Shown: piece by piece, positions 1-7,614 of the stretch
Position numbering within the stretch: the stretch's first letter is position 1
How the letters are laid out: the number at the start of each line of letters is the position of its first letter
NCBI GenBank assembly: GCA_026393675.1
Contig: JAPKZQ010000020.1
Location: forward strand, 1 to 34,710
DNA length: 34,710 nt
Reading direction: 5' to 3'
Origin: Acidobacteriota bacterium
Lineage (GTDB): Bacteria > Acidobacteriota > Vicinamibacteria > Vicinamibacterales > JAKQTR01
Translations under genes and position numbers: made by a program
The notes under the pieces: model-generated
Database searches by the model: none
What the model was told of the DNA's origin: nothing
Seen by the model: only the letters and a program-made list of their open reading frames with translations

Positions 1-133
1 GCCCGGCATACAGGTCCCGCTTCTGCTGGAGGTCTCACGACCTCACGCAGGGGACCGCGCTACCCTACTGCTCAGCGGTTCATAGGGGTGGGCTCCTTTC
101 ATCCCACGAGGAACACGCCGCTTCACGGCGCAC
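1..133 (-). mobile_element. Group II intron, 5' end (domain I), running off the window
   Basis: Read on the minus strand, the sequence starts at 133 with GTGCG, the consensus 5' end of bacterial group II introns. It continues with a domain I-like pattern, including a 6-bp stem closed by a GTGA (GNRA) tetraloop (29-34 with 39-44). The rest of the intron, including any reverse transcriptase/maturase, lies beyond position 1. The upstream exon (from 134 rightward) ends in a TTTTG stretch on the arm of an inverted repeat, a setting reminiscent of class C introns, which insert after terminator-like hairpins. The exact boundary rests on the GTGCG match only. Confidence 0.55.
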
Positions 134-221
134 CAAAACGTGCCTTGCCGGGACTTGTCGCCGACCTTACGGACGGGGGCTCCTGGCCCCGGTCCTGTCT
201 TGGCCCTCACGGCACGTTTTG
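134..221. repeat. Structured inverted-repeat element at the intron insertion site
   Basis: CAAAACGTGCC at 134-144 is the exact reverse complement of GGCACGTTTTG at 211-221. The 66 nt between the arms contain further short GC-rich stems, for example GGGGGCTCCTGGCCCC near 175-190. Intron GTGCG begins directly beside the left arm. It could be an old terminator, a REP-like element, or the folded target recognised by the intron. No coding frame here looks genuine. Confidence 0.5.
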
Positions 222-230
222 CAGACTGCC

Positions 231-256
231 GCCCTTCGACTTCGCTCAGGACTTCG
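231..256. repeat. Interspersed short repeat with CTCAGGA core
   Basis: The motif CCCTTCGACTTCGCTCAGGA, followed by CTTCG, resembles a family of short palindromic intergenic repeats seen in many environmental genomes. A related cluster in the opposite sense (CCTGAGCGAAG, then GAAGGGC) lies at 29678-29741. No gene is associated. The family resemblance is from memory; the similarity between the two loci is visible in the sequence. Confidence 0.4.
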
Positions 257-359
257 CTGTCGGCTTGGTTCGAGGGGCCGCTACGGAAACCGTACGTCCG
301 CCAACATCAGCGGGTGCCACCGTGGAGAGCGGGCATCCTTGCAGGTTCTTCCCGAACCC

Positions 360-387
360 CGAATCTCGAATCCCGAATCCCGAATCC
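360..387. repeat. Heptamer tandem repeat CGAATCY x4
   Basis: Four consecutive heptamers read CGAATCT, then CGAATCC three times. A two-unit relative (CCAATCC CGAATCG) sits at 34543-34556, also between an intron end and a gene start. It is too short and too close-packed to be a CRISPR. The function is unknown. Confidence 0.5.
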
Positions 388-404
388 CGGCTACCGACGC
401 CCTA

Positions 405-434
405 TTCGACTCGCCGGTCGGTCTGCGCTACGAT
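405..434 (+). promoter_or_regulatory. Candidate promoter of the M1 peptidase gene
   Basis: TTCGAC (405-410) and TACGAT (429-434) are separated by 18 nt, each matching four or more positions of the sigma-70 consensus. The predicted transcript starts about 25-30 nt before the coding start at 467. It is weak by sequence alone. Confidence 0.3.
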
Positions 435-466
435 TTGCACGCAGTACCACATCAGAGGGGATGCTC

Positions 467-2566
467 ATGCGTGCTCATCTGTTGCCAATCGCGGTTCTGA
501 CGCTGGCCGTAGCGACATTAGCCGGGGCCGGCTCGGGACTCGCGCAAAGACCCAGGCGCCCTGCGCCGCCGGCAGCGGCCCGGCCCGCCGCGGTTCCGGT
601 CAAACCGACGGGAGCCTCTGTCGCGGGATCGGTTCAGCCTGGGGCGTTGTCGCCACGCAACGCGAACTACTCGATCGACGTCGCGCTCGATCATACCTCG
701 CGAACGTTGAACGGCCGCGCGGTCGTGACCTGGCGCAACATCACCAATACGAGCACGTCCGAACTGCGTTTCCACCTGTACTACAACGCCTGGAAGAACA
801 TGCAGTCGACCTGGCTGCGTGAGCGAACACTCTCCGGGCGCATGCCGAGCGGAATCGCGCAGGATGACTGGGGCTGGATCGAGGTCGGCGCGGTGCGACT
901 GCTCACCGGCGATTCGACGCCCATCGACCTGTCGTCGCGTCGGCGTTACATCAGTCCCGATGACGGCAATCCGAACGATCAGACCGTGCTCCAGGTACCG
1001 CTGCCCGCACCGGTTCAGCCCGGCGAGACGATCAACGTCGAGGTCACGTGGACATCGAAAGTCCCCCGCACCTTCTCGCGAACCGGCACGATAGGCAACT
1101 ACTACTTCATCGCCCAGTGGTTTCCCAAGCTCGGCGTGCTCGAGGAGACCGGCTGGAACTGCCACCAGTTCCACTCCGGCACGGAGTTCTTCTCGGACTA
1201 CGGGATCTATGACGTCCGGATGCAGGTGCCCGGACGCTGGGTGCTCGGCGCCAGCGGCCGCGAGCAGTCGCACACGGACAACGCCGACGGCACCACCACC
1301 TGGGTCTACCACGCCGAGGACGTCCACGATTTCGCGTGGACCACCAGCCCAGACTTCATCGAGCGCAAGGCGCGATTCGAGCACAAGAGGCTGCCGCCCG
1401 TCGAGATGCGCCTGCTGCTGCAACCGGAGCACGCAACCCAGGCGGAGCGCCATTTCGAAGCGACGCGGACGGCGCTACAATTCTACGGGGAGTGGTTTGG
1501 CCCGTACCCGTATCCCAACATCACGATCATCGATCCCGCCTGGCAGAGCGGCACCGGCGGAATGGAGTACCCGACGTTGTTTACGGCCGGGTCCCGATGG
1601 CTGGTACCGGCGCGGGTCACGCAGCCCGAAGGCGTCACGGTTCACGAAGCCGGCCACCAGTTCTGGTACGGCATCGTCGGCAACAACGAATTCGAGGACG
1701 CGTGGCTGGACGAAGGGTTCAATACGTACTCGACGGCGAGAGCCATCGAGGCCAACCCGCTGCTGAAGACGAACTACTACTCCAGGCGGTACTTCGGCGG
1801 CTTCATCCCGTATGTGTTTTCCGACATCGCCTTGTCGCGCGAGGTGGCGGGCAACGGCTTGAGCGGATATCGGAGTTCGGCAAGATCCGACGCACCGTCG
1901 ACGCCCAGCTACAAGTACTTCCCCGCCTCCGGCGGCGGACTCTCGTACAACAAGACGGCGCTGTGGCTGAACACGCTCGAGCGCTACCTCGGCTGGCCGA
2001 CGATGCAGCGCATCATGTCCACGTTTTTCGAACGCTGGAAGTTCCGCCACCCGTCCCCGCAGGATTTCTTTGCAGTGGTCAATGAGGTGTCGGGGCGAGA
2101 TATGACCTGGTTCTTTGATCAGGTGTATCGCAGTTCGAATGTATTCGACTATGGCGTGCAGGCCGTACGTAGCGAGCCGGTCCCGGGGCCGGGGTACGTG
2201 GACCGCAACGGCAAGGTGACCTTCGAAGCCGGCGCGGGTCAGGGCGGCCGTGTCCGCTCGACGGTTGTGGTCCGCCGGTACGGTGAGGCGATCTTCCCGG
2301 TCGACGTGCTGGTGAGTTTCGGCAATGGTGAGCAGGTGCGCGAGCAGTGGGACGGCCGCGAACGCTGGACATCGTTTGTCTACGAGCGCGGAACTGGGGT
2401 CGAGGCCGTCGTCGTGGATCCGGATCGCATCCTGCTGCTCGACATCAACCGGACCAACAACAGCTACCGGGCGCATCAGGCCTCGGCCGCTGCCGCGCAG
2501 AAGTGGATGCTGAAGTGGATGGTGTGGTTGCAGGACGCGTTGGCCACGTACGGATTCTTTATCTGA
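467..2566 (+). CDS. Secreted M1-family zinc metallopeptidase
   Basis: This is a zinc-dependent aminopeptidase-type protein of the M1 (gluzincin) family, predicted to be exported. Residues 1-27 form a signal peptide and a Pro/Ala-rich stretch follows. The zinc motif HEAGH is at 393-397 with the third ligand Glu416, giving the exact HExxH-x18-E spacing of M1 enzymes. The exopeptidase motif reads GGMEYP (364-369) in place of the classical GAMEN. Length (699 aa) is normal for bacterial secreted M1 peptidases. The ATG at 467 is preferred over the one at 461, because AGAGGGG directly abuts 461 but lies at proper spacing for 467; frames further upstream run through repeats. The gene for a membrane protein follows after 19 nt. 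The substrate is unknown; peptide scavenging is the usual role of secreted members. Confidence 0.93.
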   Translation: MRAHLLPIAVLTLAVATLAGAGSGLAQRPRRPAPPAAARPAAVPVKPTGASVAGSVQPGALSPRNANYSIDVALDHTSRTLNGRAVVTWRNITNTSTSELRFHLYYNAWKNMQSTWLRERTLSGRMPSGIAQDDWGWIEVGAVRLLTGDSTPIDLSSRRRYISPDDGNPNDQTVLQVPLPAPVQPGETINVEVTWTSKVPRTFSRTGTIGNYYFIAQWFPKLGVLEETGWNCHQFHSGTEFFSDYGIYDVRMQVPGRWVLGASGREQSHTDNADGTTTWVYHAEDVHDFAWTTSPDFIERKARFEHKRLPPVEMRLLLQPEHATQAERHFEATRTALQFYGEWFGPYPYPNITIIDPAWQSGTGGMEYPTLFTAGSRWLVPARVTQPEGVTVHEAGHQFWYGIVGNNEFEDAWLDEGFNTYSTARAIEANPLLKTNYYSRRYFGGFIPYVFSDIALSREVAGNGLSGYRSSARSDAPSTPSYKYFPASGGGLSYNKTALWLNTLERYLGWPTMQRIMSTFFERWKFRHPSPQDFFAVVNEVSGRDMTWFFDQVYRSSNVFDYGVQAVRSEPVPGPGYVDRNGKVTFEAGAGQGGRVRSTVVVRRYGEAIFPVDVLVSFGNGEQVREQWDGRERWTSFVYERGTGVEAVVVDPDRILLLDINRTNNSYRAHQASAAAAQKWMLKWMVWLQDALATYGFFI

Positions 2567-2585
2567 CGGCGCGGGGCGAATCGCT

Positions 2586-3611
2586 ATGACGAGCATCATC
2601 GCGGCATTCACGGACGGTGCGAGGCGCGTGTGGCGGGCACCGGCCATCCTGGCGGGCGTGTACCTGCTGATTCTCATCACGACGACACTCCCCGGGCTGG
2701 TCGTCCGGGAGGACATTGCCGCGTCCTTAGGCCCAAGCGCCGAAGCCGACACGATGTTGAAGGGCGTCAGCCTGGAGTGGTGGGACCAGTTCGGCGAGTC
2801 GGCATCCGGGCTCAGCAGGAGTTTCTCGCCGACCATCATCGGGTTCGGCGCGACGCTCGACAACCTGAGCCGTGTGCTCGACAACGGAACGCTGCCGGTT
2901 GCCGTCCTCGCCCTGGCCGGCGCGTACATGCTCGTCTGGCTGCTTCTTGCCGGCGGCATCCTGGACCGGTTCGCGCGCAACCGCGCCACCCGCCGCCAGG
3001 CGTTTTTTGGCGCGTGCGGCGTGTACTTTCCGCGCTTCCTTCGCCTCGGCATTCTCGGCCTGGTTGGGTACTGGCTGCTGTTTGCGTACGTCCACGGGTG
3101 GCTCTTCGAGCGGTTGTGGAATGCGGCCACCCACGATATGACCGTTGAGCGCACCGCCTTCCTGCTGCGTCTGGCACTGTATGCGGCATTCGGGGCGCTG
3201 CTCGTGTTCTGGAATGTCGTCCTCGACTACGCGAAGATCCGCGCGGTCGTCGAGGATCGGTACAGCATGCTGGGTGCGCTGCTGGCCGCGTGGCGGTTCG
3301 TGATCCGGAAGCCAGCGGCGGTCGGCGGGCTGTACCTGCTGAACGGGTCGTGCTTCGTCGTCGTCTTGCTCCTCTATGCGCTTGTGGCGCCTGGAGCGGG
3401 AGGCGGCGGCCTTCAGATCTGGACGGGGTTTGCGATTGGCCAGATCTTCATTCTGGCGCGCCTGTTCGTGAAACTGATGTTCTACGCATCACAGACGGCG
3501 CTGTTCCAGGAGTCGCTGGCCCACGCAGCGTACACCGCGGCGCCGGTTCCGGTGTGGCCCGACTCGCCTGGGGCCGAGGCCATCGTCAACGCGGCCGAGC
3601 GCCGCCCTTGA
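2586..3611 (+). CDS. Predicted six-span integral membrane protein
   Basis: I do not recognise a named family. The 341-residue protein has about six hydrophobic segments, roughly at residues 21-40, 103-123, 150-172, 188-210, 243-267 and 280-303. A larger loop (about 41-100) lies between the first two. There are no obvious catalytic motifs. The layout resembles generic multi-span proteins of the DUF4013/YciC kind, but I cannot assign it. It starts 19 nt after the M1 peptidase stop and ends 18 nt before nadE, so it is probably cotranscribed with the peptidase. The codon pattern matches its neighbours and the frame is free of breaks, so it is very likely a real gene of unknown function. Confidence 0.8.
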   Translation: MTSIIAAFTDGARRVWRAPAILAGVYLLILITTTLPGLVVREDIAASLGPSAEADTMLKGVSLEWWDQFGESASGLSRSFSPTIIGFGATLDNLSRVLDNGTLPVAVLALAGAYMLVWLLLAGGILDRFARNRATRRQAFFGACGVYFPRFLRLGILGLVGYWLLFAYVHGWLFERLWNAATHDMTVERTAFLLRLALYAAFGALLVFWNVVLDYAKIRAVVEDRYSMLGALLAAWRFVIRKPAAVGGLYLLNGSCFVVVLLLYALVAPGAGGGGLQIWTGFAIGQIFILARLFVKLMFYASQTALFQESLAHAAYTAAPVPVWPDSPGAEAIVNAAERRP

Positions 3612-3617
3612 ATAGGC

Positions 3618-3623
3618 TATAGT
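3618..3623 (+). promoter_or_regulatory. -10 box TATAGT directly before nadE
   Basis: TATAGT ends 6 nt before the ATG of nadE (3630), so transcription from it would begin at or next to the start codon, giving a leaderless message. No good -35 is visible at 16-18 nt, which makes this tentative. Confidence 0.3.
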
Positions 3624-3629
3624 CAAGGC

Positions 3630-4394
3630 ATGTCTATCGTTGTCGATCAGATGGCGGCCTGGCTGCGCCAGCAGGTCGAGGCCGCCGACGCGAAGGGCAT
3701 TGTCGTCGGGCTGAGCGGGGGCATCGACTCGGCCGTCGTGGCGCGCGTCGCGCAGCTGGCCATGGGAGATGCCGTCCTCGGCGTCATCATGCCGGCGCAC
3801 AGCGATCCCCAGGACGAACAGGATGCCCGGCTGGTCGCCGAGCGCTTCAAGCTCCCGGTTCTCGCCATCGATTTGACGGCCGGGTACGACGACCTGATCA
3901 GCAGCATCCAGCAGGCGCTGGCCAACCAGCTCAGCTGGGGCATGGCCGGGAACGGGACGCCGTCCAGGCTGGCGCTGGCGAACCTGAAACCCCGGTTGCG
4001 CATGACGACGCTGTATGCGGTGGCCAATCGCTTCGGCTACATTGTCGCGGGCACGGGCAACCGGAGCGAGATCGCGATCGGGTACTTCACGAAGTACGGT
4101 GACGGGGGCGTCGACGTGCTGCCACTGGGTGCGCTCGTCAAGAGCGAGGTGCAGGCGCTGGCGCGCGAGCTGGACGTGCCAAGCGGCATCATGGAGAAGG
4201 CACCGAGCGCCGGACTCTGGCTGGGTCAGACCGATGAGGGCGAGATGGGGTTCACGTACGCCGAACTCGAGCAGTTCCAGCGCGAGGGCCCCGCAGCGGT
4301 TGCGCCGGCGGTGGCGTCGAAGATTGAATCGCTGGTGCACGCCAGCGATCACAAGCGGCTGATGCCGCCCGTGTTCGAGCCCGTCCGGAGCTGA
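3630..4394 (+). CDS. nadE: NH3-dependent NAD(+) synthetase
   Basis: It catalyses the last step of NAD biosynthesis: ATP-dependent amidation of deamido-NAD through an adenylylated intermediate, using ammonia. The PP-loop SGGIDS is at 29-34. The deamido-NAD binding region GTGNRSE, followed by FTKYGDGG, is intact, as is the conserved PSAGLWLGQTDEGE stretch. At 254 aa it has only the synthetase domain, without the N-terminal nitrilase-type glutaminase of longer NadE proteins, so ammonia must come from free pools or a partner. It lies 18 nt after the membrane protein gene. The only ribosome-site candidate is AAGG almost touching the ATG, and a possible -10 box sits just ahead, consistent with a leaderless start. 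Confidence 0.95.
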   Translation: MSIVVDQMAAWLRQQVEAADAKGIVVGLSGGIDSAVVARVAQLAMGDAVLGVIMPAHSDPQDEQDARLVAERFKLPVLAIDLTAGYDDLISSIQQALANQLSWGMAGNGTPSRLALANLKPRLRMTTLYAVANRFGYIVAGTGNRSEIAIGYFTKYGDGGVDVLPLGALVKSEVQALARELDVPSGIMEKAPSAGLWLGQTDEGEMGFTYAELEQFQREGPAAVAPAVASKIESLVHASDHKRLMPPVFEPVRS

Positions 4395-4403
4395 CCCCCC
4401 CGG

Positions 4404-4432
4404 CTGACCTGCCCCCGCGAATCGCGCATAAT
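4404..4432 (+). promoter_or_regulatory. Candidate promoter of isocitrate dehydrogenase, near-leaderless
   Basis: CTGACC (4404-4409), a 17-nt spacer and CATAAT (4427-4432) precede the ATG at 4444 by only 11 nt. The transcript leader would be about 4 nt. No Shine-Dalgarno sequence is present before this gene, which agrees. Confidence 0.4.
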
Positions 4433-4443
4433 AGACGATTGCC

Positions 4444-5469
4444 ATGGCACATACGATTACGCTCATCCCTGGCGACGGCATCGGACCGGAAGTGTCCGCC
4501 GCGGTCGTGCGGATTCTCAAAGCGTCCGGGGTCGCGATTGACTGGGAGCGCCACGATGCGGGCATCGTCGCGCTCGAACGGCACGGCACCACGCTGCCCC
4601 ATCCGCTGCTCGACTCGGTGGAGCGCAACAAGGTTGCGCTCAAGGGACCGCTGACGACGCCGATCGGCACCGGATTCACGAGCGTGAACGTGGGACTGCG
4701 CAAGGCGCTCGACCTCTACGCGAACCTGAGGCCGGTCTACAACCTGCCGGGCGTGCAGTCACGGTTTCAGGGCGTCGATCTCATACTGGTTCGCGAGAAC
4801 ACCGAGGATCTCTACTCGGGGCTCGAGCACGAAGTGATTCCGGGCGTCGTCGAGAGTCTGAAGATCATTACCGAGCGGGCCTCGACCCGCGTGTCGCGGT
4901 TCGCCTTCGAGTACGCGCGCAAGAACGGGCGGAAGAAAGTCACGGCGGTGCACAAGGCCAACATCATGAAGCTCAGTGACGGCCTGTTCATCGATTGCGC
5001 CCGCAACGTGGCACGGGACTTTCTCGATCTGGTGTACGACGAACGGATTGTCGACGCCACCTGCATGCACCTGGTGATGACGCCCGAGAAGTTCGACGTG
5101 CTGCTCATGCCGAACCTGTACGGCGACATCCTGTCGGACTTGTGCGCGGGCCTGGTCGGCGGTCTTGGCGTGGTGGGCAGCGGAAATATGGGCACCAGCA
5201 CGGCCGTGTTCGAAGCCGTGCACGGCACGGCGCCAGATATTGCCGGCAAGAACCTCGCGAATCCGATGGCGCTCCTGCTGTCGGCGGTGATGATGCTCAG
5301 GCACATCGGGGAGATGGAGCGCGCCGACGCGGTGACGCAGGCCCTCACCAGGGTGGTCACTGATCCCCGCACGCGGACCCGCGATCTGGGCGGCACGGCC
5401 ACCACGACGGAGTTCACCGACGCGGTCTGCCGCGACATCGAGCACGCCGGCGATCACCTGCGAGCCTGA
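4444..5469 (+). CDS. NAD-dependent isocitrate dehydrogenase (isocitrate/isopropylmalate family)
   Basis: It oxidatively decarboxylates isocitrate to 2-oxoglutarate in the TCA cycle. The 341-residue protein shows the family start ITLIPGDGIGPEV, the substrate loop RENTEDLYSG (from 117), the catalytic-lysine region KANIMKLSDG (about 171-180), the metal-binding MPNLYGDILSD and the cofactor motif HGTAPDIAGKNLANP. RENTEDLYSG is the pattern of homo-oligomeric NAD-type isocitrate dehydrogenases rather than LeuB. No leuCD genes are nearby, and citrate synthase is encoded in this window, both supporting the TCA role. NAD specificity is inferred from similarity to NAD-type members. Homoisocitrate dehydrogenase is the main alternative. 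Confidence 0.88.
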   Translation: MAHTITLIPGDGIGPEVSAAVVRILKASGVAIDWERHDAGIVALERHGTTLPHPLLDSVERNKVALKGPLTTPIGTGFTSVNVGLRKALDLYANLRPVYNLPGVQSRFQGVDLILVRENTEDLYSGLEHEVIPGVVESLKIITERASTRVSRFAFEYARKNGRKKVTAVHKANIMKLSDGLFIDCARNVARDFLDLVYDERIVDATCMHLVMTPEKFDVLLMPNLYGDILSDLCAGLVGGLGVVGSGNMGTSTAVFEAVHGTAPDIAGKNLANPMALLLSAVMMLRHIGEMERADAVTQALTRVVTDPRTRTRDLGGTATTTEFTDAVCRDIEHAGDHLRA

Positions 5470-5486
5470 GCACGAGTCGAGGACCG

Positions 5487-6623
5487 ATGCCACATCCGGA
5501 ACTGCTCGACGACATCACGCGTGCGGTGCTGGCGCGCGACGAGATTGCCCGGCTGCTGCAGGGAACGCACGGCGACAGCGCGCCCGAGTCGAAAGAGCGC
5601 GTGCACGCGTATCTCGACGAACTGCACACGACGCAGCGGTACTTCCTGTACCACGCGCTGCGGCACCCGCTCTATCCCATCCTGCGGAAGATTAAACGGA
5701 TCGTGGAACACATCGACACGCTGCAGGCGACCCTCCAGACGAGCCGGGTGATCTACGCGTCGAACCACCGGAGCCATACCGACTATCTGGTGGAGCCGAT
5801 CATTCTCGACGACCATGGCATCCGGCCTCCGATCACCGCGGCCGGGATCAATCTGTTCGCGGGGCCCCTCGGCCTGCTGCACCGGCACGTGACCGGGGCC
5901 ATCCCCATCCGCCGCAACACGAAGGACCCGGTCTACCTGATCACGCTCAAGGCCTACGTCGCCGAACTGCTGCACCGGAGGGACCTCCTCTTCTACATCG
6001 AGGGTGGACGCTCGTACAGCGGCGAACTGAAGGCACCCAAGACGGGATTGCTTCACGCGGCCATGCAGGCCGAACTGCCGAATGTCGTCGTGGTGCCGGT
6101 CGCGATTGCGTACGATCTCGTGCTCGAGGACCGCATCGTCGCGCGCCAGGGCGTCAAGCGACGGCAGCGGCCGTTTGCCCGGGAATTGGCCGAGATGGCG
6201 ACGATGGCGGTGGGGTACCGATCGCGTGCGTTCGTCGTGTTCGGTGATCCGATTCCTCTCGACGGCTACAAGCACGAGTCGCGACGGGATGTGCTCGATC
6301 TGGCGCACCGCACGCGGGATGCGATTGGCCGTCTCTACAAGGTGCTGCCCACCGCGCTGGTGTCGGCGGCGATGAGGCCCTCGCTTACCCGCCGGGACCT
6401 TGAAGCCCGTGTGGGCACACTGCTCGACGGATTGGCGCGGAACCAGGCCAATATTGGCGTGCGTGACGCGCGGCAGGCGGTCGACGACGGCGTGGCCGCG
6501 CTCGACCGGCGCGGGATCCTGCACGCGGAGCGCAGCCGGATCCGCGTGCGCGATCGCGGTCTGCTTCGTTATTATGCCCGATCAATTCAACATCTTCTTC
6601 CGTCAGCCCCGGACAGGACCTGA
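5487..6623 (+). CDS. PlsB-like glycerol-3-phosphate acyltransferase
   Basis: It is a probable membrane-associated acyltransferase that places an acyl chain on glycerol-3-phosphate or a related acceptor at the start of phospholipid synthesis. The four acyltransferase blocks are present: NHRSHTDY (93-100, the HX4D catalytic pair), IPIRR (139-143), EGGRSYSG (172-179) and VPVAIAYD (about 205-212). This spacing and wording fit PlsB more than PlsC. At 378 aa it lacks the long N- and C-terminal arms of proteobacterial PlsB (about 800 aa), so it is a compact member. The start follows GAGG at good spacing, and the gene ends 2 nt before proline dehydrogenase. A second acyltransferase domain occurs in the fusion at 9141-11654. 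Confidence 0.85.
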   Translation: MPHPELLDDITRAVLARDEIARLLQGTHGDSAPESKERVHAYLDELHTTQRYFLYHALRHPLYPILRKIKRIVEHIDTLQATLQTSRVIYASNHRSHTDYLVEPIILDDHGIRPPITAAGINLFAGPLGLLHRHVTGAIPIRRNTKDPVYLITLKAYVAELLHRRDLLFYIEGGRSYSGELKAPKTGLLHAAMQAELPNVVVVPVAIAYDLVLEDRIVARQGVKRRQRPFARELAEMATMAVGYRSRAFVVFGDPIPLDGYKHESRRDVLDLAHRTRDAIGRLYKVLPTALVSAAMRPSLTRRDLEARVGTLLDGLARNQANIGVRDARQAVDDGVAALDRRGILHAERSRIRVRDRGLLRYYARSIQHLLPSAPDRT

Positions 6624-6625
6624 TC

Positions 6626-7561
6626 ATGCTGGACGCGCTGTCAAAATCGTTTTTCCACGCCCTCGCCCGCAGCAAATCCATTGAACAGCTCGCCTCACGT
6701 TACGGAATGGCCAAACCGACCAGCTTCGGCCGGCGCTTCATCGCCGGCGAAACCGTCGACGAGGCGATGGCGGCTGCCCGCGTCATCCAGGGCCAGGGTA
6801 TGTTGCTCACGCTCGATCAACTCGGCGAGAGCATCACCACCGTGGCCGAAGCCGACGCGGCCACAAGGGGATGCCTGAACCTGATCGAAAACGTGGTGGC
6901 AGCCGGCATTGATCGCAACATCTCGGTCAAGCTCACCCAGTTGGGTCTGGACATCGATGTCGCCGTCTGTGGCGACAACCTGCGGCGCATCCTCACGCTC
7001 GCCAGACAGCACGACGTCTTCGTGCGGGTCGATATCGAGAACACGCCGTACATCCAGAAGACGTTCGATGTCGTTGCCGTCATGTGGGGCGAAGGATTCC
7101 GGAATACGGGCGTGGCGCTCCAGTCCGCGGTCTTCCGCAGCGAAGATGATGCCCGGGCGATGTGCAAGGCCGGCATCCGGGTCCGGCTGGTGAAAGGCGC
7201 CTACAAGGAGCCGCCGAACCTGGCGCATCAGGCCAAGGCCGAGGTCGATGCGGCCTACGTGCGCATCATGAAGACGCTACTGACCGACGGCGTGTATCCG
7301 GCCATCGCGACGCACGATCCCGCCATGATTGAGGCGACCAAGGCCTTCGCGGCCGAGAAGCACATCGCGAAGGACAAGTACGAGTTCCAGATGCTCTATG
7401 GCATCCGACGTGATCTGCAGGCGGCACTCGTGCGAGACGGATATCGCATGCGGGTCTACGTCCCGTTCGGCAAACAATGGTTCCCCTACTTCATGCGCCG
7501 GCTGGGTGAGCGCCCGGCCAACGTGGGATTCGTCCTCAAGGGCATCTTCGGAGAACGCTGA
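6626..7561 (+). CDS. Proline dehydrogenase
   Basis: It is an FAD enzyme that oxidises L-proline to pyrroline-5-carboxylate, passing electrons to the quinone pool, usually at the inner membrane face. The 311-residue TIM barrel carries the monofunctional family motifs: VRVDIENTPY, RLVKGAYKE (187-195), the FAD-contacting QMLYGIR (255-261) and the substrate-binding C-terminal YFMRRLGERPAN. It is the stand-alone form, without the aldehyde dehydrogenase half of PutA, and no obvious P5C dehydrogenase is adjacent. The aldehyde dehydrogenase at 29827-31260 is not of that type. It begins 2 nt after the acyltransferase stop with AGGA upstream. Confidence 0.93.
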   Translation: MLDALSKSFFHALARSKSIEQLASRYGMAKPTSFGRRFIAGETVDEAMAAARVIQGQGMLLTLDQLGESITTVAEADAATRGCLNLIENVVAAGIDRNISVKLTQLGLDIDVAVCGDNLRRILTLARQHDVFVRVDIENTPYIQKTFDVVAVMWGEGFRNTGVALQSAVFRSEDDARAMCKAGIRVRLVKGAYKEPPNLAHQAKAEVDAAYVRIMKTLLTDGVYPAIATHDPAMIEATKAFAAEKHIAKDKYEFQMLYGIRRDLQAALVRDGYRMRVYVPFGKQWFPYFMRRLGERPANVGFVLKGIFGER

Positions 7562-7614
7562 CGGCTGACCCGTTCCGAGCATCGACCGCTTCGGCACCCC
7601 ATCTTCCTGAGGGC

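Noticed and set aside
134-221. Integron attC site
   Set aside because: The arms do not fit the RYYYAAC/GTTRRRY core sites, and no integrase or cassette array is present.
360-387. Possible CRISPR-like tandem repeat
   Set aside because: Four directly adjoining 7-nt units have no spacers and no cas genes nearby; it is a simple tandem repeat.
1475-3154. 559-codon minus-strand open frame across the peptidase and membrane protein genes
   Set aside because: It spans two real genes in antisense, and its translation shows no domain or signal.
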